NCBI RefSeq assembly: GCF_905163445.1
Contig: NC_053200.1
Location: 10,850,001-10,914,000, forward strand
DNA: 64,000 bases
DNA from: Pararge aegeria
Taxonomy: Eukaryota > Arthropoda > Insecta > Lepidoptera > Nymphalidae
Reading direction: 5' to 3'
Notes under the pieces: model-generated
What the model was told of the DNA's origin: nothing
Database searches by the model: none
What the model saw: the letters and a program-made list of their open reading frames with translations, nothing else
Program-made: the position numbers and the translations under genes
In this document: piece by piece, positions 1-11,074 of the stretch
Layout: each line of letters opens with the position of its first letter
Position numbering within the stretch: the first letter of the stretch is position 1

Positions 1-112
1 AGTTCAGAAATTGCTCTTGCCAGGAATCGAAAGGAGGAGGTCCCGGGCCTCCTACTTACATTCACAGCGCTCACCGTTGCGCCATGGAGGTCGTCAAAAA
101 CATGGCACCCAC
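1..112 (-). mobile_element. SINE-C head, cut by the window edge
   Basis: On the minus strand TCCATGGCGCAACGGTGAGC and TTCGATTCCTGGCAAGAGCA are the tRNA-like A- and B-box parts of SINE-C, as at 28063. Confidence 0.65.
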
Positions 113-284
113 TAATTCTCTAACAGTTGAAGATTGTTGAGGGATGAGTAGCTTCTTCTCTGAGTAACTCATATATATGGAAGGATATTGGAAGATATAT
201 CTTCCGATGTGAGTTACTCAGCTTAGTACTCCAGCACTAAACTTATTTTAGTGCTTACGTTTATTACACATATTATCAAAATGA

Positions 285-455
285 AGCTTAATTTGCTATA
301 CTCCGCGAACAGCAGGAGAATCTCTATGGTGTGATTTATTTTTCAATCCGTATACTCCACACCAAACAGATCCTCGACAATGTACCCTCTACGCACGTTT
401 CGCTCCGCAACCGTAGCACCCTTAGGAGATGTTTACTTTACAATGAATAATTGTT
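285..455. repeat. Repeat G, copy 1
   Basis: TTGCTATACTCCGCGAACAG, CAGGAGAATCTCTATGGTGT, CACACCAAACAGATCCTC and TACTTTACAATGAATAATTG are shared with 31528 and 34062. The class is unknown. Confidence 0.7.
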
Positions 456-1199
456 AAGTCAACAATATTACACATATAATTAGGATATATAATTTTTGTA
501 TTATTTCCACTTGTGTGCCAATGCTCTGAGAGTTGTTAAAGCTGTGGGAGAAGTTAAATTTATAACCTTTCCCCAGGGAGATAATTCTCTCCTGCCCATG
601 CTAGCCGTGCAGAAGCTGGGTAAGAATGCTGTAATGCATACAATGTACAATAGTAGCGAGCAGTCGAGTCGCTTCCCGTAAGCTTTTCACCAACAAAGTT
701 GAAATCCCCGATTTCATGCGTCTTTGGGAGATGGGACCCATCCAACATACAATTTTACCCTGAATCAGGGTTTAAACTTTGCAATGTTCTAAAGACTTCG
801 TTTCCCTAATGTCTATGAGCGCCAGTACTCAACCCCTGGCGAAGCATTGCGCTCACCCCATCCTTTTCAAAACCACAAGTATAAGACAGACTTTTTAAGT
901 TGACGTTGAGGTGACGTTTGGTCGCTAAAAACCCTATACTGAGACACCGGTAAACATCATCCCTATAAATATGAGATGCGACGGTATGTAAATGGCTTCA
1001 ATACGGAATAATCAGAGCCCGTCTAATCTACTCGTGATGTACTCTACCATTAGGCCCGAACGATGCTCAGCATATAGAAACTCCATATATGGATCAATGT
1101 ATCCCGAAAGCCTCCAATTCAATCCAAATAGTATGTTGTTTGGATTCCATAAAGTAGCTACCTATTTTATGTACGGCTATAGGGTAATTTAGCCGTCCC

Positions 1200-1560
1200 T
1201 GCTAATAGACCTATTTATTGTGAAGCTTGTTTATTACCTACATGTCTGCACACGCACACACAGATAACTCTCCCACGCACTCTGGACAGCAGTCATAAAA
1301 AGTGAATCATACAAGTAAGTTATCTAAATATTATCTTAATATATTTTTATTATTGCCTGATTTGAAAATTCTTTATTCATAATCAGATATAAGTAATAAT
1401 AATTATAAACTAAAATTAATATTTACAATAAATATAAGCCGTCTAACTGTTCACTTATGGGCATGGTACCCCAAATGCTGGCGCTATTGCCCCTTTGAAT
1501 TGCAAGACTTAGCTATTGGGCTAAATAAGCGAGAGCTATTGAGTACTGCCTACTCTGACA
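1200..1560. other. No feature seen
   Basis: AT-rich with a short ACACACACACAG run. No ORF, splice pattern or repeat match. Confidence 0.5.
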
Positions 1561-1564
1561 TTCT

Positions 1565-1745
1565 AAATCTATTAAAATAAAATTCAAAATTCATTTATTT
1601 CAAGTAGACCTACTTTATAAGCACTTTTGAAACGTCAAATGTGTATGTCTGTAGTGACTCTACCACTGGTTCGGAAAGCAGATTCTACCGAGAAGAGCCG
1701 GCAAAAAACCCAGTAGTTGCTCTTTCCAAAATCATTAGGAGAGAG
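1565..1745 (-). mobile_element. LINE family 3, 3' UTR fragment
   Basis: The minus strand reads AAAGAGCAACTACTGGGTTT, TTGCCGGCTCTTCTCGGTAG, then ACGTTTCAAAAGTGC and an AT-rich tail. The same order is seen at 56840-56990, where it follows an ORF end. Confidence 0.7.
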
Positions 1746-1764
1746 TTTAGTCAAAAAGCTGATT

Positions 1765-2835
1765 TACAATAATTATCAGGTAACTTACAGGTAACAGGCT
1801 TACTCCTTCCTACCTTAGTATGGATCAAAATAAAGATAAACAATCTCCAAAGTTACCTATGCAGTTACTGAATAGATTCTTCGTTGCTTGCCTACACAAT
1901 CGAAAGCTTTCAAAAATAAACCACACCATCCTCCATAAATCCATCTACCTCCTATTAATTTCCCTTCTCCTCAATTTGTCTAAGGACGGTATCTCCTATG
2001 GTGTTGTAAATTGTCGCCATCGACTGTGATCGCTTGCCATAAATTTGCTCTCATTAGTAAACTGAGTAATTTTGATACGAGTCCTTAGTTTACCATAGTC
2101 CCAAATAACTTGAACATTACTGAACAGTTCGCTATATGTGGTGAACCCTAAATAATAAATATTCTTTGAAGAAGACTAATAAGATGTAGGAAATCAACAT
2201 TTTGACGCGGTTTCAACTATTGTGGTGCAAGTGAATCCGATAATCAGAATAGAATCAGATAATATGTCAGAAGGTATCAAATGTTGCTGTATTTAAATTC
2301 ATCAATATTTTGCCTCATCTCATGTCCTGTGTCGCTTTCGATCTCGTAGTAAATGTCAACATCGTGTAGACACCATCGCAACAAAAAGACGCTTGATAAC
2401 AAGGTCAGTGAGGGTAGGGTAGTGGTAGAAGTTTACGTCGTCGGACCTCTGATAAAATATGCTTAATCTATGCTACTAGCGTAGAAAGAAGGTTTTATGC
2501 AGATATATCTTTTTTACTCTCGTATAACGAAATATTACCCAAATGTGAGACGTCCTTGTGATTATACTCTCAATTTTTCAAGTTTGCGTCTTTAACAAAA
2601 CGCTTGCTTAAACAGTCGCGTCTTCATGATGGGAACACAGGTGTTATGCGGCAGTATTGTGACTAGTGTGTGTGTATATATATATTAAATACACAGTGCG
2701 CAATTTTGGTCGCACAAACGCCCCTAAAGACGCAGGTTGAATTCGGCGATTTGGCCTAGCTTCAAGAGTCTTCTGATTGGTTGTAACAGGACGATGTTAT
2801 GCACGCCGGTTACGCTAAGGACCTACGCTTAGGTT
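1765..2835. other. No gene seen
   Basis: A TGTATATATATAT run lies at 2673. The exon following 2865 on the minus strand would be expected here or further left, but none could be picked out. Confidence 0.4.
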
Positions 2836-2864
2836 TAACTGTAAGTAAAAGGTGCAGTACTCAC

Positions 2865-2911
2865 GTGTGGTTGGCGGAGGAGAGCCGCCGGTGTAGGCTG
2901 CGCAGCGACAT
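2865..2911 (-). CDS. Candidate first coding exon of a minus-strand gene
   Basis: On the minus strand ATG TCG CTG CGC AGC opens a 15-codon start (MSLRSLHRRLSSANH) plus two bases, then a GTGAGT donor. G lies at -3 of the ATG and an in-frame TAG lies 12 bases upstream, so the start is well defined. The exon is at the 3' edge of a CpG-rich block (2865-3190) whose other open frames look like GC-driven 5' leader. The encoded peptide is basic, and I do not recognise it. The next exon would lie below 2860 or outside the window; I could not find it. Confidence 0.4.
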
Positions 2912-3260
2912 GGCGTACCCCTAGCAGGGCGGACTTCCGCTGCCCTTCCCGCGCGGCCGGCGGAGCGCGCGCGCGCCGAAAAACGCGCCCTCCTCGTTGC
3001 ACGACTGCGAGCGCTGCGAGGACAACATGCCGACCGCGCGGCTCAGCGCGTGCAGAGGACGCACGCGCGCGCGCCTGCCCCACCCTCGCCCGGCCACCAC
3101 TTCAATCTTGACAGGCACTGCCGGCAACACCTCACTCACGCTGCCACTCCGCTCAGCCAGTAAACCCACTGAGAACCTCGCTCGCAACTACCATCCCACA
3201 CGCGTATCCTTTGTACAGTCCATAACACGCAACACTGTTTCTGTCACCGAATACATTCAC
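2865..3260 (-). promoter_or_regulatory. CpG-rich block, probable promoter and 5' leader of a minus-strand gene
   Basis: Runs such as GCGCGCGCGC at about 2966 and 3063 stand out in a window that is otherwise AT-rich. All three minus-strand frames are long and open here, as expected of GC-rich non-coding DNA. The block ends at a minus-strand GTGAGT donor. Pyrimidine and CAC-rich sequence at 3120-3260 would lie upstream. The orientation rests on the donor. Confidence 0.45.
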
Positions 3261-3879
3261 GCGTTCCGAGCGAGTTTCATCAGCTTAACTTGTCACGATA
3301 TGCTTGGCACTTGTTCACTTATAACCTAATTTATTTAAGCTAACTAAATTCATTTGTGAAGGCGCTTTATCGGTTGCTCGGTTAGTTATATTAAATTAAT
3401 TGCGACGTCGCCGTGTCCCGCTGGCGGCTTGTATCTGTAACAAAATGAATTTCGTGTAACAATTTCTTCACGTTAATTAAGTTTATATATTTACAGAACT
3501 TAATTCTATATTTAAAGGCTTAACCTAATGTTATAAATTAGTCAACACTGTAATCCTACAAATTTTTCCTCTTTCAGGTAAAAAAAACAACCTGATTTGA
3601 CTGCAAATTTAAATGGAGATAAATCGTATTTCAAGTTGATGAGCTATAATTAGCTATAGTTTTGCAATAGCAGACTTTTTCGAAATAAGACTTATACTAG
3701 CTAAGTTACGCGGTGCTCCCCTTGGTGCAAAGTATCTACTTACACTAATTCCTATAACAAAAATTACGAGTACAGACTTATTCATCGCGGTTAAAACCGC
3801 GGAGCTCTGTTAGTAATTTTATATAATCATAGTAAAAAACTAAAATCTGAGACCTTAACTACCACATTTATATATATAT

Positions 3880-3985
3880 ATATACATTTATTTATTTTAT
3901 TCTCATAGATTAAAAGAATATGAGAATAAAATATGTAATTTTAGGTACTTTGTTTACTTACTTGATAAATGTAATAAGACAGAAT
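3880..3985 (+). repeat. Inverted-arm repeat, copy 1
   Basis: ATTTTATTCTCATA and TATGAGAATAAAAT flank a short loop. TGTAATTTTAGGTACTTTG and TTTACTTACTTGATAAATG follow, shared exactly with 5371-5460. Confidence 0.7.
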
Positions 3986-3989
3986 AACA

Positions 3990-5360
3990 CATTGAAAATA
4001 AGATAAGCAGCAGTTCGAACCTTATGGTTTTGTGGTAAATTCCGATTCGTCTTTGACAGCGTGGCGTCACAATATTGGGACAAATAAGGACCTGAATACT
4101 GAGGATAGTAAGGGACCAAAGAATAAGGAATATTAAGGAACAGTCCTAGTGGCTGTCATATGGCTTGAGCGTGCCAATTTTCCATTAAAGTGTCCACATT
4201 TCCTGAGTACATAAAATGGCATCACCGGCTAAAGTTTTTGGTTGAAATTATATAAATTTATTGTTGAACAAATTTTAAGTATTATTATGTTTTTAACTTT
4301 TATGAAACAATTGGATGCACTAGCTATCGTCGTTACATTATTGACTTCATAAATAGGTAGGAATGTCTTTTTTCGTAGTTATAACAGGTTCTACTTTGAC
4401 CTCAGTGTTAGGGAACTTTACACGCCCGCGTCACCCCAGACTTATCGCACGATTGCTCTGTGAAGGTGGCTTCGTCGGACCTCTATAAGGCTACTTACTC
4501 TGTGGTTATACAGAGTGTGTGGTAGCCATTACAACACATGGAATAAACAGTAACATTGCAACATAACTATTACATTCGTCATGTATTGAGGCAAAGTAGT
4601 ACAGTGTGTCGTAGAGCCATTACAATACATCGAATAAAGGGTGCTTTTAATGTGATTTACTGGGAACGACCCTTCACTGACCCTTTCATTAACTAGCCCA
4701 CCCTTTGTACTAATTAGAGGCAAAACACGTTACGTGACCAAGTTGTGGCATGACTCACTCCGGCGGATAATAAGGCTAATGCGTGTATTTCTTTGCTTCA
4801 TCATCATCATCAGTAGCCTAATTTATGTTTCACTGATAGACACAGGCCTCCCTTTATACGTATCAAAAACCAACCACGTTGCTTCAACGCATGATGGCGC
4901 GCTTTCCTTTGCTTCAGTTTATCTTTTTTATATCACTGAATCCGAGTAGTCAAAGTTAGTAATATTTTCGTACCGGTTGTTACTTAGAATTTCTTGGCTG
5001 AAAAATTTACAATAGTTTCCAACTATTTTGGCCCTTCTTGGAAATTATGTTCCTTATGGCCTTAGTACAAGATTTGTTCGATGGCAATTTAGGAGTCGTT
5101 TACGCATATCAAACTCTGCATCCTAAAATGGATCTCACGTCAGTGGTTTTGGAGTCGCGAATCCTGTACCTGTGATTTATGTTTTACAATCTGTCAAAAA
5201 GCAGAGCTAAAGAACTATAGACAATTTTAAGATTTAATGGAATACAAATAAGGCCCATTTATGTCATATTTGTAAGTTTCGATATTTGAAAACGACTTCT
5301 CGATTGCCAGCGAAGATATATACGACTACGATATATATGACCATAGAGATCACTACATAC
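3990..5360. other. No gene; one short direct repeat
   Basis: A GTGTGT..GTAG..CCATTACAA block near 4518 recurs near 4602 (GAGCCATTACAATACATCGA), about 90 bp apart. Otherwise featureless AT-rich DNA. Confidence 0.45.
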
Positions 5361-5363
5361 TTC

Positions 5364-5460
5364 TAAAATTACCTATTTTATTCTCATAGATTCTTTTAAA
5401 CTATGAGAATAAAATATGTAATTTTAGGTACTTTGTTTACTTACTTGATAAATGTAATAA
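5364..5460 (+). repeat. Inverted-arm repeat, copy 2, with longer arms
   Basis: TAAAATTACCTATTTTATTC continues to CTCATAG and is mirrored after an 11-base loop with one mismatch in 26. The right flank is the same as at 3945-3985. Confidence 0.75.
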
Positions 5461-5640
5461 AACTTAAACAGCTACTGCCTGTAATAGTTGTTAAACAAGA
5501 GCGTAGCGCTGGGATACATCCCAAGCGAACGAGGGATTTTAGTGAAATTCCCGAGCGTAGCAAATTTTTTTTATCTAGAATCACGAGTGTAGCGAAAAGT
5601 GTCACGAGGCCTGTGCCCAGCACAGTTACACTCGGTTAAA
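5461..5640. other. Block with repeated GAGYGTAGC motif
   Basis: GAGCGTAGC occurs at about 5500 and 5553, and GAGTGTAGC at about 5585, with GAACGAGGG between. It may be part of the element starting at 5364. Both strands are open by chance. Confidence 0.35.
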
Positions 5641-5955
5641 GCGGAATTTGTTCGATATTATTTCTTCCTTGCTATTAAACAATGAAACCTTGAGCAAGGT
5701 ATAAATCAGTTGCAGTACTTAATTTTTTTTTAGTTAGTTCATATAAATTTAATTTAATTTTAACACTCAATTTAATTTAAAGGCAACTTTTATGACAATT
5801 TAATTATAAATTTTTCGTGGACTATTTAAATTATTTCAAAAACACAAGTTAAATTTATTTAATGGCATGTTAGATGTATCGGCTCATATTGAAAGATAAG
5901 TGTAAAAAAACATGCTGTGATGACAAGTAGAACCTTTAATATGTAACCTAGTATA

Positions 5956-6136
5956 CGTTGGCTCCCCAGCATCACTCCCTGAAGCACTTGAAGACCTGGG
6001 CGGCCTGCTAAGCTTCTTGAGTGTGCTCGGCTGGCTGGAGTGACCCAGCGGGGAGCTGTACCAGTGTCACTTCGTACAACGGAAGGTTCCGGCCCACCAA
6101 GTACGGAGACAAGCCCAGAGAAAGAAGAAGAAGAAG
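5956..6136 (+). mobile_element. 181-bp retroposed element with 15-bp target-site duplication
   Basis: The perfect direct repeat ATGTAACCTAGTATA at 5941-5955 and 6137-6151 flanks the insert, which ends in (AAG)n. Long duplications with a short-repeat tail indicate target-primed reverse transcription. The insert is GC-richer than its surroundings, has no tRNA-like head, and is probably a 5'-truncated LINE. No second copy was seen here. Confidence 0.75.
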
Positions 6137-6159
6137 ATGTAACCTAGTATATAGACACT

Positions 6160-7380
6160 CAGAGTAAGTCTTAAAAGTTTCAGCGGTTGGTGGTCCTTAA
6201 TAAATAAATAAATTTAAAAGTAGATGGAAAAGTTATAATATTCTCTACGAACCATAGATATAAATTCGATTTGTCTGTATGACATGATATTTAAGTAAAC
6301 TGAATAGCATGATTTACCACCTTCAGTATTTAAATCAGATTAATATTCAACAAAGTTCAATTATCAGAATGGTAACTCAAAGAAAAAGGTATTCTACTTC
6401 TATTCCGCAATTTTATAAAATCAACAAAGTATCCAGATTCCGCTTCGTTCATTTTTATCCATTAGTAAAGTACACAAACCACTTTCGTATATTTTGATGG
6501 CCCATTTAGGTTGACTGTTAGTAATTCTAGCACCCCTAGAGTAGGTACTATACACATATGCTGGTCGGCTTATTCGATTCGGTATTATTTGTTTCGTAAC
6601 AAAGCCGTCCTGCATAGCTTTATGCTGTTTCACGACAAATTCTATAGGGTTTTCACTTCTTCCACGTTCTGAGTCCCTAATCACTAAGGGCCTCGGAAGA
6701 GAAAATGCACTTTTTTTCGCGCTCTGACCTTTAAAATGTTCTGTGAATTGAAGTGAGTGTGACTTTGAGTTCCATTTTTATTAAAATGACCCTTAGATAT
6801 GACCCTAAAGGGTTACGAACTAACCTTGAAAACTTATGCTGGATTCCAGTGTTAGATTTCAAGTTAACAAATTCCCCCAATTACGGTGTACGGTGTTGTT
6901 AATTCATGAAGTTTGGTCACCCATACTAATTTTAATACTCGTACCATAAAAATTCTAATACTCGTAGGTAGACTCAAATTCACTTCGAAATTAATACTAG
7001 TACTGTTTAAACGCCAAGTCGTATTAATTAAGGATTAATTACATACGTCACTTGAGACTCTTCAACCGAAGAGTCTTAAAAGGCATTTCAAAATTAACGC
7101 ATACGTAATTATAGCGTTAACATTCATACATTTTTTAGACCTTGTACTATACTTGTCGGAATCTAAATTAATTTAATGGCTGAATTATATGCATAGCTTA
7201 AATTCATAAAACCCAAAGGTAATCACAATTTAATAGTGGAGCGGGGAACATTGTGAATAAATTGTACTGATTCTCGATACTCTAATTCGAAGCTACTCTT
7301 TATCCCAGGAAAACAAACAGTTCCTACGGGACTAAAGATTTTATACTAAGATTTTCATTCATTTCATTTTCATAACTGAA
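6160..7380. other. No gene seen
   Basis: AT-rich. The 87-codon minus-strand frame at 6421-6684 has no coding signature. Confidence 0.45.
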
Positions 7381-7382
7381 TC

Positions 7383-7585
7383 GGTGATAGCCTGGTGGTT
7401 AGGATGTTGGGGGGTCGAGTTCAAATCCCTGCTCGCACTACTAACTTTTCTGAGCTATGTGCCTTCTTTATACCGGTAAATATACACTCATAATGCAGCC
7501 TGTATTGTATGTCCTTGTCTATTGGTTGTACTCCGTCATCGTGCATCGGAGAGCACATTAAGCTGTCGGTTCCGGTTGTTAGACG
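7383..7585 (+). mobile_element. SINE-B-like copy, composite
   Basis: A tRNA-like head (GTGATAGCCTGGTGGTTAGG, GAGTTCAAATCCC) is followed at 7540-7580 by a CATCGGAGAGCACATTAAGC segment of the type at 29185. The middle is not alignable. Confidence 0.55.
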
Positions 7586-7796
7586 TCGCTGCTGTGTGAT
7601 AACAATCGTTTATCTCGTGGGAGATTGTTTCGTCCTATAGTTTTGTATAGTTCGCCTTCATAGCTTCATAGCTTGCATTAACAACTGTAAAGACTAGCTC
7701 AACGATTGCGCTTCTTTATCATATTGTCCTGACTCCTGAGAGAATCCTGTGTAGACAGCTGACCGTTACATAGTAATGTTGTTGAAATTGTCTGAA

Positions 7797-7823
7797 GCTG
7801 TGTGTGTGTGTGTGTGTGTGTGG
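7797..7823. repeat. (TG)n microsatellite
   Basis: An uninterrupted TG run of about 12 units. Confidence 0.9.
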
Positions 7824-8244
7824 TTTTCGTTTGAGAGAAAGAGTTATCGGGACCGAACCGAGGACTTAATAGGACATGGGACTTACACGGTAAATTTCTG
7901 AACTCCAGCTGGTATCTACGGATCTGAGAAATTTTGGCCCGACTTGGCAATCGAACCCAGAACCTCGATATCTATAGTTGAACATGCTGACTACTTGGCC
8001 AAAGAGGCAGTTATTTGTGGTTACCTTAGTAATTATTTCTAGCAAAGATCCGTGGGTTGTGAACTCAATAATTTGTTCAATTTTTGTTTTCAAGATATTT
8101 CTTTGAAGAAATATCTTTGTTATTATAAGTGTCGTGAACAGCTAGCAGATTGACGATTAAGCTTAATTTATTCATTAAAAGTTGATCCGCTTTCTATTAG
8201 ATTGTTTTAAGATCTTTAAACACGACATTGCTTACATAAAAGCA

Positions 8245-8430
8245 ATTAAAATATCACTTGATTCAACGGTGAAGGAAAGCAACGTGAGGAAACCTGGATG
8301 CCTGAGAGTTCTCCATAATGTTCTCAAATGTGTGTGGAGTCCACCAATCCGCACTAGGCCAGCGCGGTGGACTACAGCCTTAACCCCTTCTCATTCCCCA
8401 TCTCATGAGAGGAGGCCAGCAGGGTGATTA
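8245..8430 (+). mobile_element. SINE-B body, 5'-truncated
   Basis: CAACGGTGAAGGAAAGCAAC, GAGAGTTCTCCATAATGTTC and CCACCAATCCGCACTAGGCC are family landmarks, also present at 27437 and, reversed, at 23505. The head is missing. Confidence 0.7.
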
Positions 8431-8517
8431 CGTGTCTCGCGACTTGCAACAGCCGTACATCTCACGATCACTGCTGTCAAACGTCTCTTTTCCATACAAT
8501 AAACAAACAAAAGTGAC

Positions 8518-8698
8518 GTAATTGCCGCAGCCGGTGACATGCAGCAAAGTGAAGTAGCGTTCTGCTACGATGTCTCGTAGAAACCGACTAGGAGTATAGG
8601 TTTAATATAACTGCCTCACCCCCTTACAGGCTAGGCCTAAGACTGCTTCAACACTTACTAGGTGAGATCGCAATCAAGGGCTAACTTGTAATAGAATT
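8518..8698 (+). mobile_element. SINE-C 3' half
   Basis: GTTCTGCTACGATGTCTCGT, AGGTTTAATATAACTGCCTC and TTACTAGGTGAGATCGCAAT are landmarks of the family body. Confidence 0.65.
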
Positions 8699-9179
8699 AA
8701 AAAGGTAAATTCTTTCACGTTTGTAATGATGTATGGATTGCGTATATCTCTACTTACAAGTTACAACCTTTTGCATTAATGCGCTCAGTCATTTGTAGTA
8801 ATTTCGCATTCGCAGCTTGCCCAGAGCTGGAAATGTACAATTGTACAACGACGCGAAATGAAAAGTTGCAATGTTGGGAAATATTAAAACAGTTGCCCCA
8901 AAAAACGCGACCGCTGTAACTATTGTACCCAATTCACTGAGAACCCTAGCCGGCCACAGATGTACGGAGCCCTAGATGTACTAACCTAAGTTTACAGGAA
9001 TACTCAAAAACATAAACCCAAAGAGGCTAATGCTCATTTTCTACATTAAATCTAACCGTAATCTACAGATTTATAACTTAGCAATGTTGTTATTGTCAAA
9101 AAATATCCATAAATTTATTGAAAAATAACAACTTTGCTTAGCAAATTATCAACAGATTACAGACAAAACTTCAAAGGTC

Positions 9180-9335
9180 ATGCAAGAAACACGTCCTGCA
9201 ACATGTCGCCCTTTGTCCATCCATCCATCCAGTCCATTCTTTGTCCGTAGGTGTTAACCACGCCCTCCAGAATGGAATACAGCATTGCAACAACGCTGTT
9301 TAGCGGCAGAAATAAGCGTGGAAATATGAATTTTG
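9180..9335 (-). repeat. Repeat F, copy 1
   Basis: The minus strand carries CACGCTTATTTCTGCCGCTA, AGCGTTGTTGCAATGCTGTA and GCAGGACGTGTTTCTTGCAT, shared with 36700, 59505 and 60190. A (CATC)n run sits inside. Confidence 0.6.
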
Positions 9336-9949
9336 GCTGCTGGGAAGGTTTCGGAGACATATTGCAGTCAAGGGCTAATAAATCGATCTTGATTTCAAGG
9401 TAGGTACTGATATTATAGATAGTGGGGTTAACGAAAGCTGCAAAGGTATTTGCGTATTCGATGCGATAAAGGAAATCATTTTGTACGTCTATATACGATA
9501 CCCCTCTTTTTCATGGTAAGGTGAGGAAATAACTAGATCAAGCAGCTCTTCACCGCAATCAACGAAAAAATCTTGTAAACCATGACTGACACGTGACAGG
9601 CACTCTTGAGGCTATGCTAGACTTTGAGATGTTTTATTTGTTAGGTCGGTAGGTTGCTGATGAGTCTTCCAGCCCGGAGAAGAACCGTATCCAAGTTTAT
9701 AATTGGCAGAGCCGTTCTGAGCTTGATAAGAGGTAAGAAGCGGTTCCAGTGTGAAATACTGCTTTCGTTCTGCTGAGGAAGCCAAGCTTCTGTTCTAGCC
9801 TTGAATTTACAACATTTTCCGAAGCTAATGTTGGATGATACATTCTAGAAGCTCTATACGATTGGTAATCGGTACTGATATATTAGCTTTACTTGGCGAC
9901 AACAATGGTAAGCGATATAGTTTATACCTATTGGGAACTACCAGATTCG

Positions 9950-10315
9950 ATCTACGGCGAATCCGGCACACTTTGGGAATTTACAATTTCTGAATTTTCC
10001 CTGATTTTAACTGGTAGGATGCTTCGGTTATGCCAGTGGCTTGCACTTAATACATGCACGAAAGCACTGCCTAGTCATTTTTTTTCATATATCTCGTATT
10101 GGAGGGGAATTTTTCCATTGAATGCTATGTACCTGCTTTATGCTTACCCTGGCCGAAGACCATGTGTACGCCACTGCTAGTTGCCAACCTACCGTCAAAA
10201 AGTGCAAGCTATTAAGCGTTTAGAAACCGATGAGGGGTAGGTATTGGTAATATAACTGCAATTAATATCCCTACAGGTTAGCCCGCTAGCATCTTACACT
10301 TTGAGTTAAAATTGG
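9950..10315 (+). mobile_element. SINE-C carrying a hAT-like MITE
   Basis: The body (TTTGGGAATTTACAATTTCT to GTAGGATGCTTCGG) and the later part (CTAGTTGCCAACCTACCGTC, then TAACTGCAATTAATATCCCT) are separated by the MITE at 10034-10176. Confidence 0.65.
10034..10176 (+). mobile_element. hAT-like MITE, second copy, in a SINE-C
   Basis: Ends CAGTGGCTTGCAC and GTGTACGCCACTG. Internal GCACGAAAGCACTGCCTA and GAGGGGAATTTTTCCATT match 20233-20374. The target duplication is not clear. Confidence 0.7.
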
Positions 10316-10707
10316 GCAACGGCATGGCATGAAATGACCGGGAAATTTTAATTGGACACAAGAGCTTTCTCTGCTAAAGAGAATCACACAAATCGATACC
10401 AGAATATGAATGAAATTGGTGCAAATACCTACTTAGAAAAAAAATATCATATCGAGAAGCTAAATACTTTAATGTTGGTTAAAAATACATGCATATTCCC
10501 CGGCTCGAACATTTGTTCTACTAGTTTTAAGCTCAAAAGGTCAAGCTAAACTGGATACAATGAGGGTAACGTGTCGCAAAGGGGAAAAAATAGTATGTGA
10601 AAAATCTCATTTCTAGTTAGTTTTACCTCGTTTTAAAAGAGCCCATTATGAATGTTCAACGTCATCGAATGTGTCGCGATGAATTATTCTATTCTTCTTC
10701 CAGTTAA

Positions 10708-10890
10708 ATAAAGCAGTGATAGCTTAGTGTGTAAAGGTATGGCTTTCCTTTCGGGGGATAGGAGTTCGATACCCGGCGCGCACCTTAGAGGTAAGTTTTC
10801 AGAATAATGTGTGTTTTTAATTTAAGATATTCAATATCTCATATTTTTTAAATGGGAAGGAAAACATCGTGAGTAAACCTGTATGCCTAC
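10708..10890 (+). mobile_element. SINE-B, 3'-truncated
   Basis: The head CAGTGATAGCTTAGTGTG and B-box GAGTTCGATACCC lead to GGAAGGAAAACATCGTGAGT. The copy meets an inverted copy at 10893. Confidence 0.65.
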
Positions 10891-10892
10891 TA

Positions 10893-11068
10893 CCGTAGTC
10901 TACCACGCTGGCCAAGTGCGATTGGTAGACTTCACAGACTTTTTAGAACATTATGGAGGACTCTCAGACATGCATTTTCAATCACGATGTTTTCCTTAAC
11001 CGTTGAACTCTGAAAAGTTAGAGGTTCGTCCGAGATTCTAACTCGGTCCCGTCGACAGGAAATCGAAG
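10893..11068 (-). mobile_element. SINE-B, opposite to the copy before it
   Basis: Reading the minus strand, GGTTAAGGAAAACATCGTGA, GAGAGTCCTCCATAATGTTC and ACGCTGGCC-type sequence follow a decayed head. With 10708-10890 it forms a tail-to-tail inverted pair. Confidence 0.65.
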
Positions 11069-11074
11069 CCTTAG

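Noticed and set aside
2997..3329. 110-codon plus-strand ORF with several Cys
   Set aside because: Antisense to the CpG-rich leader; no motif, no donor.
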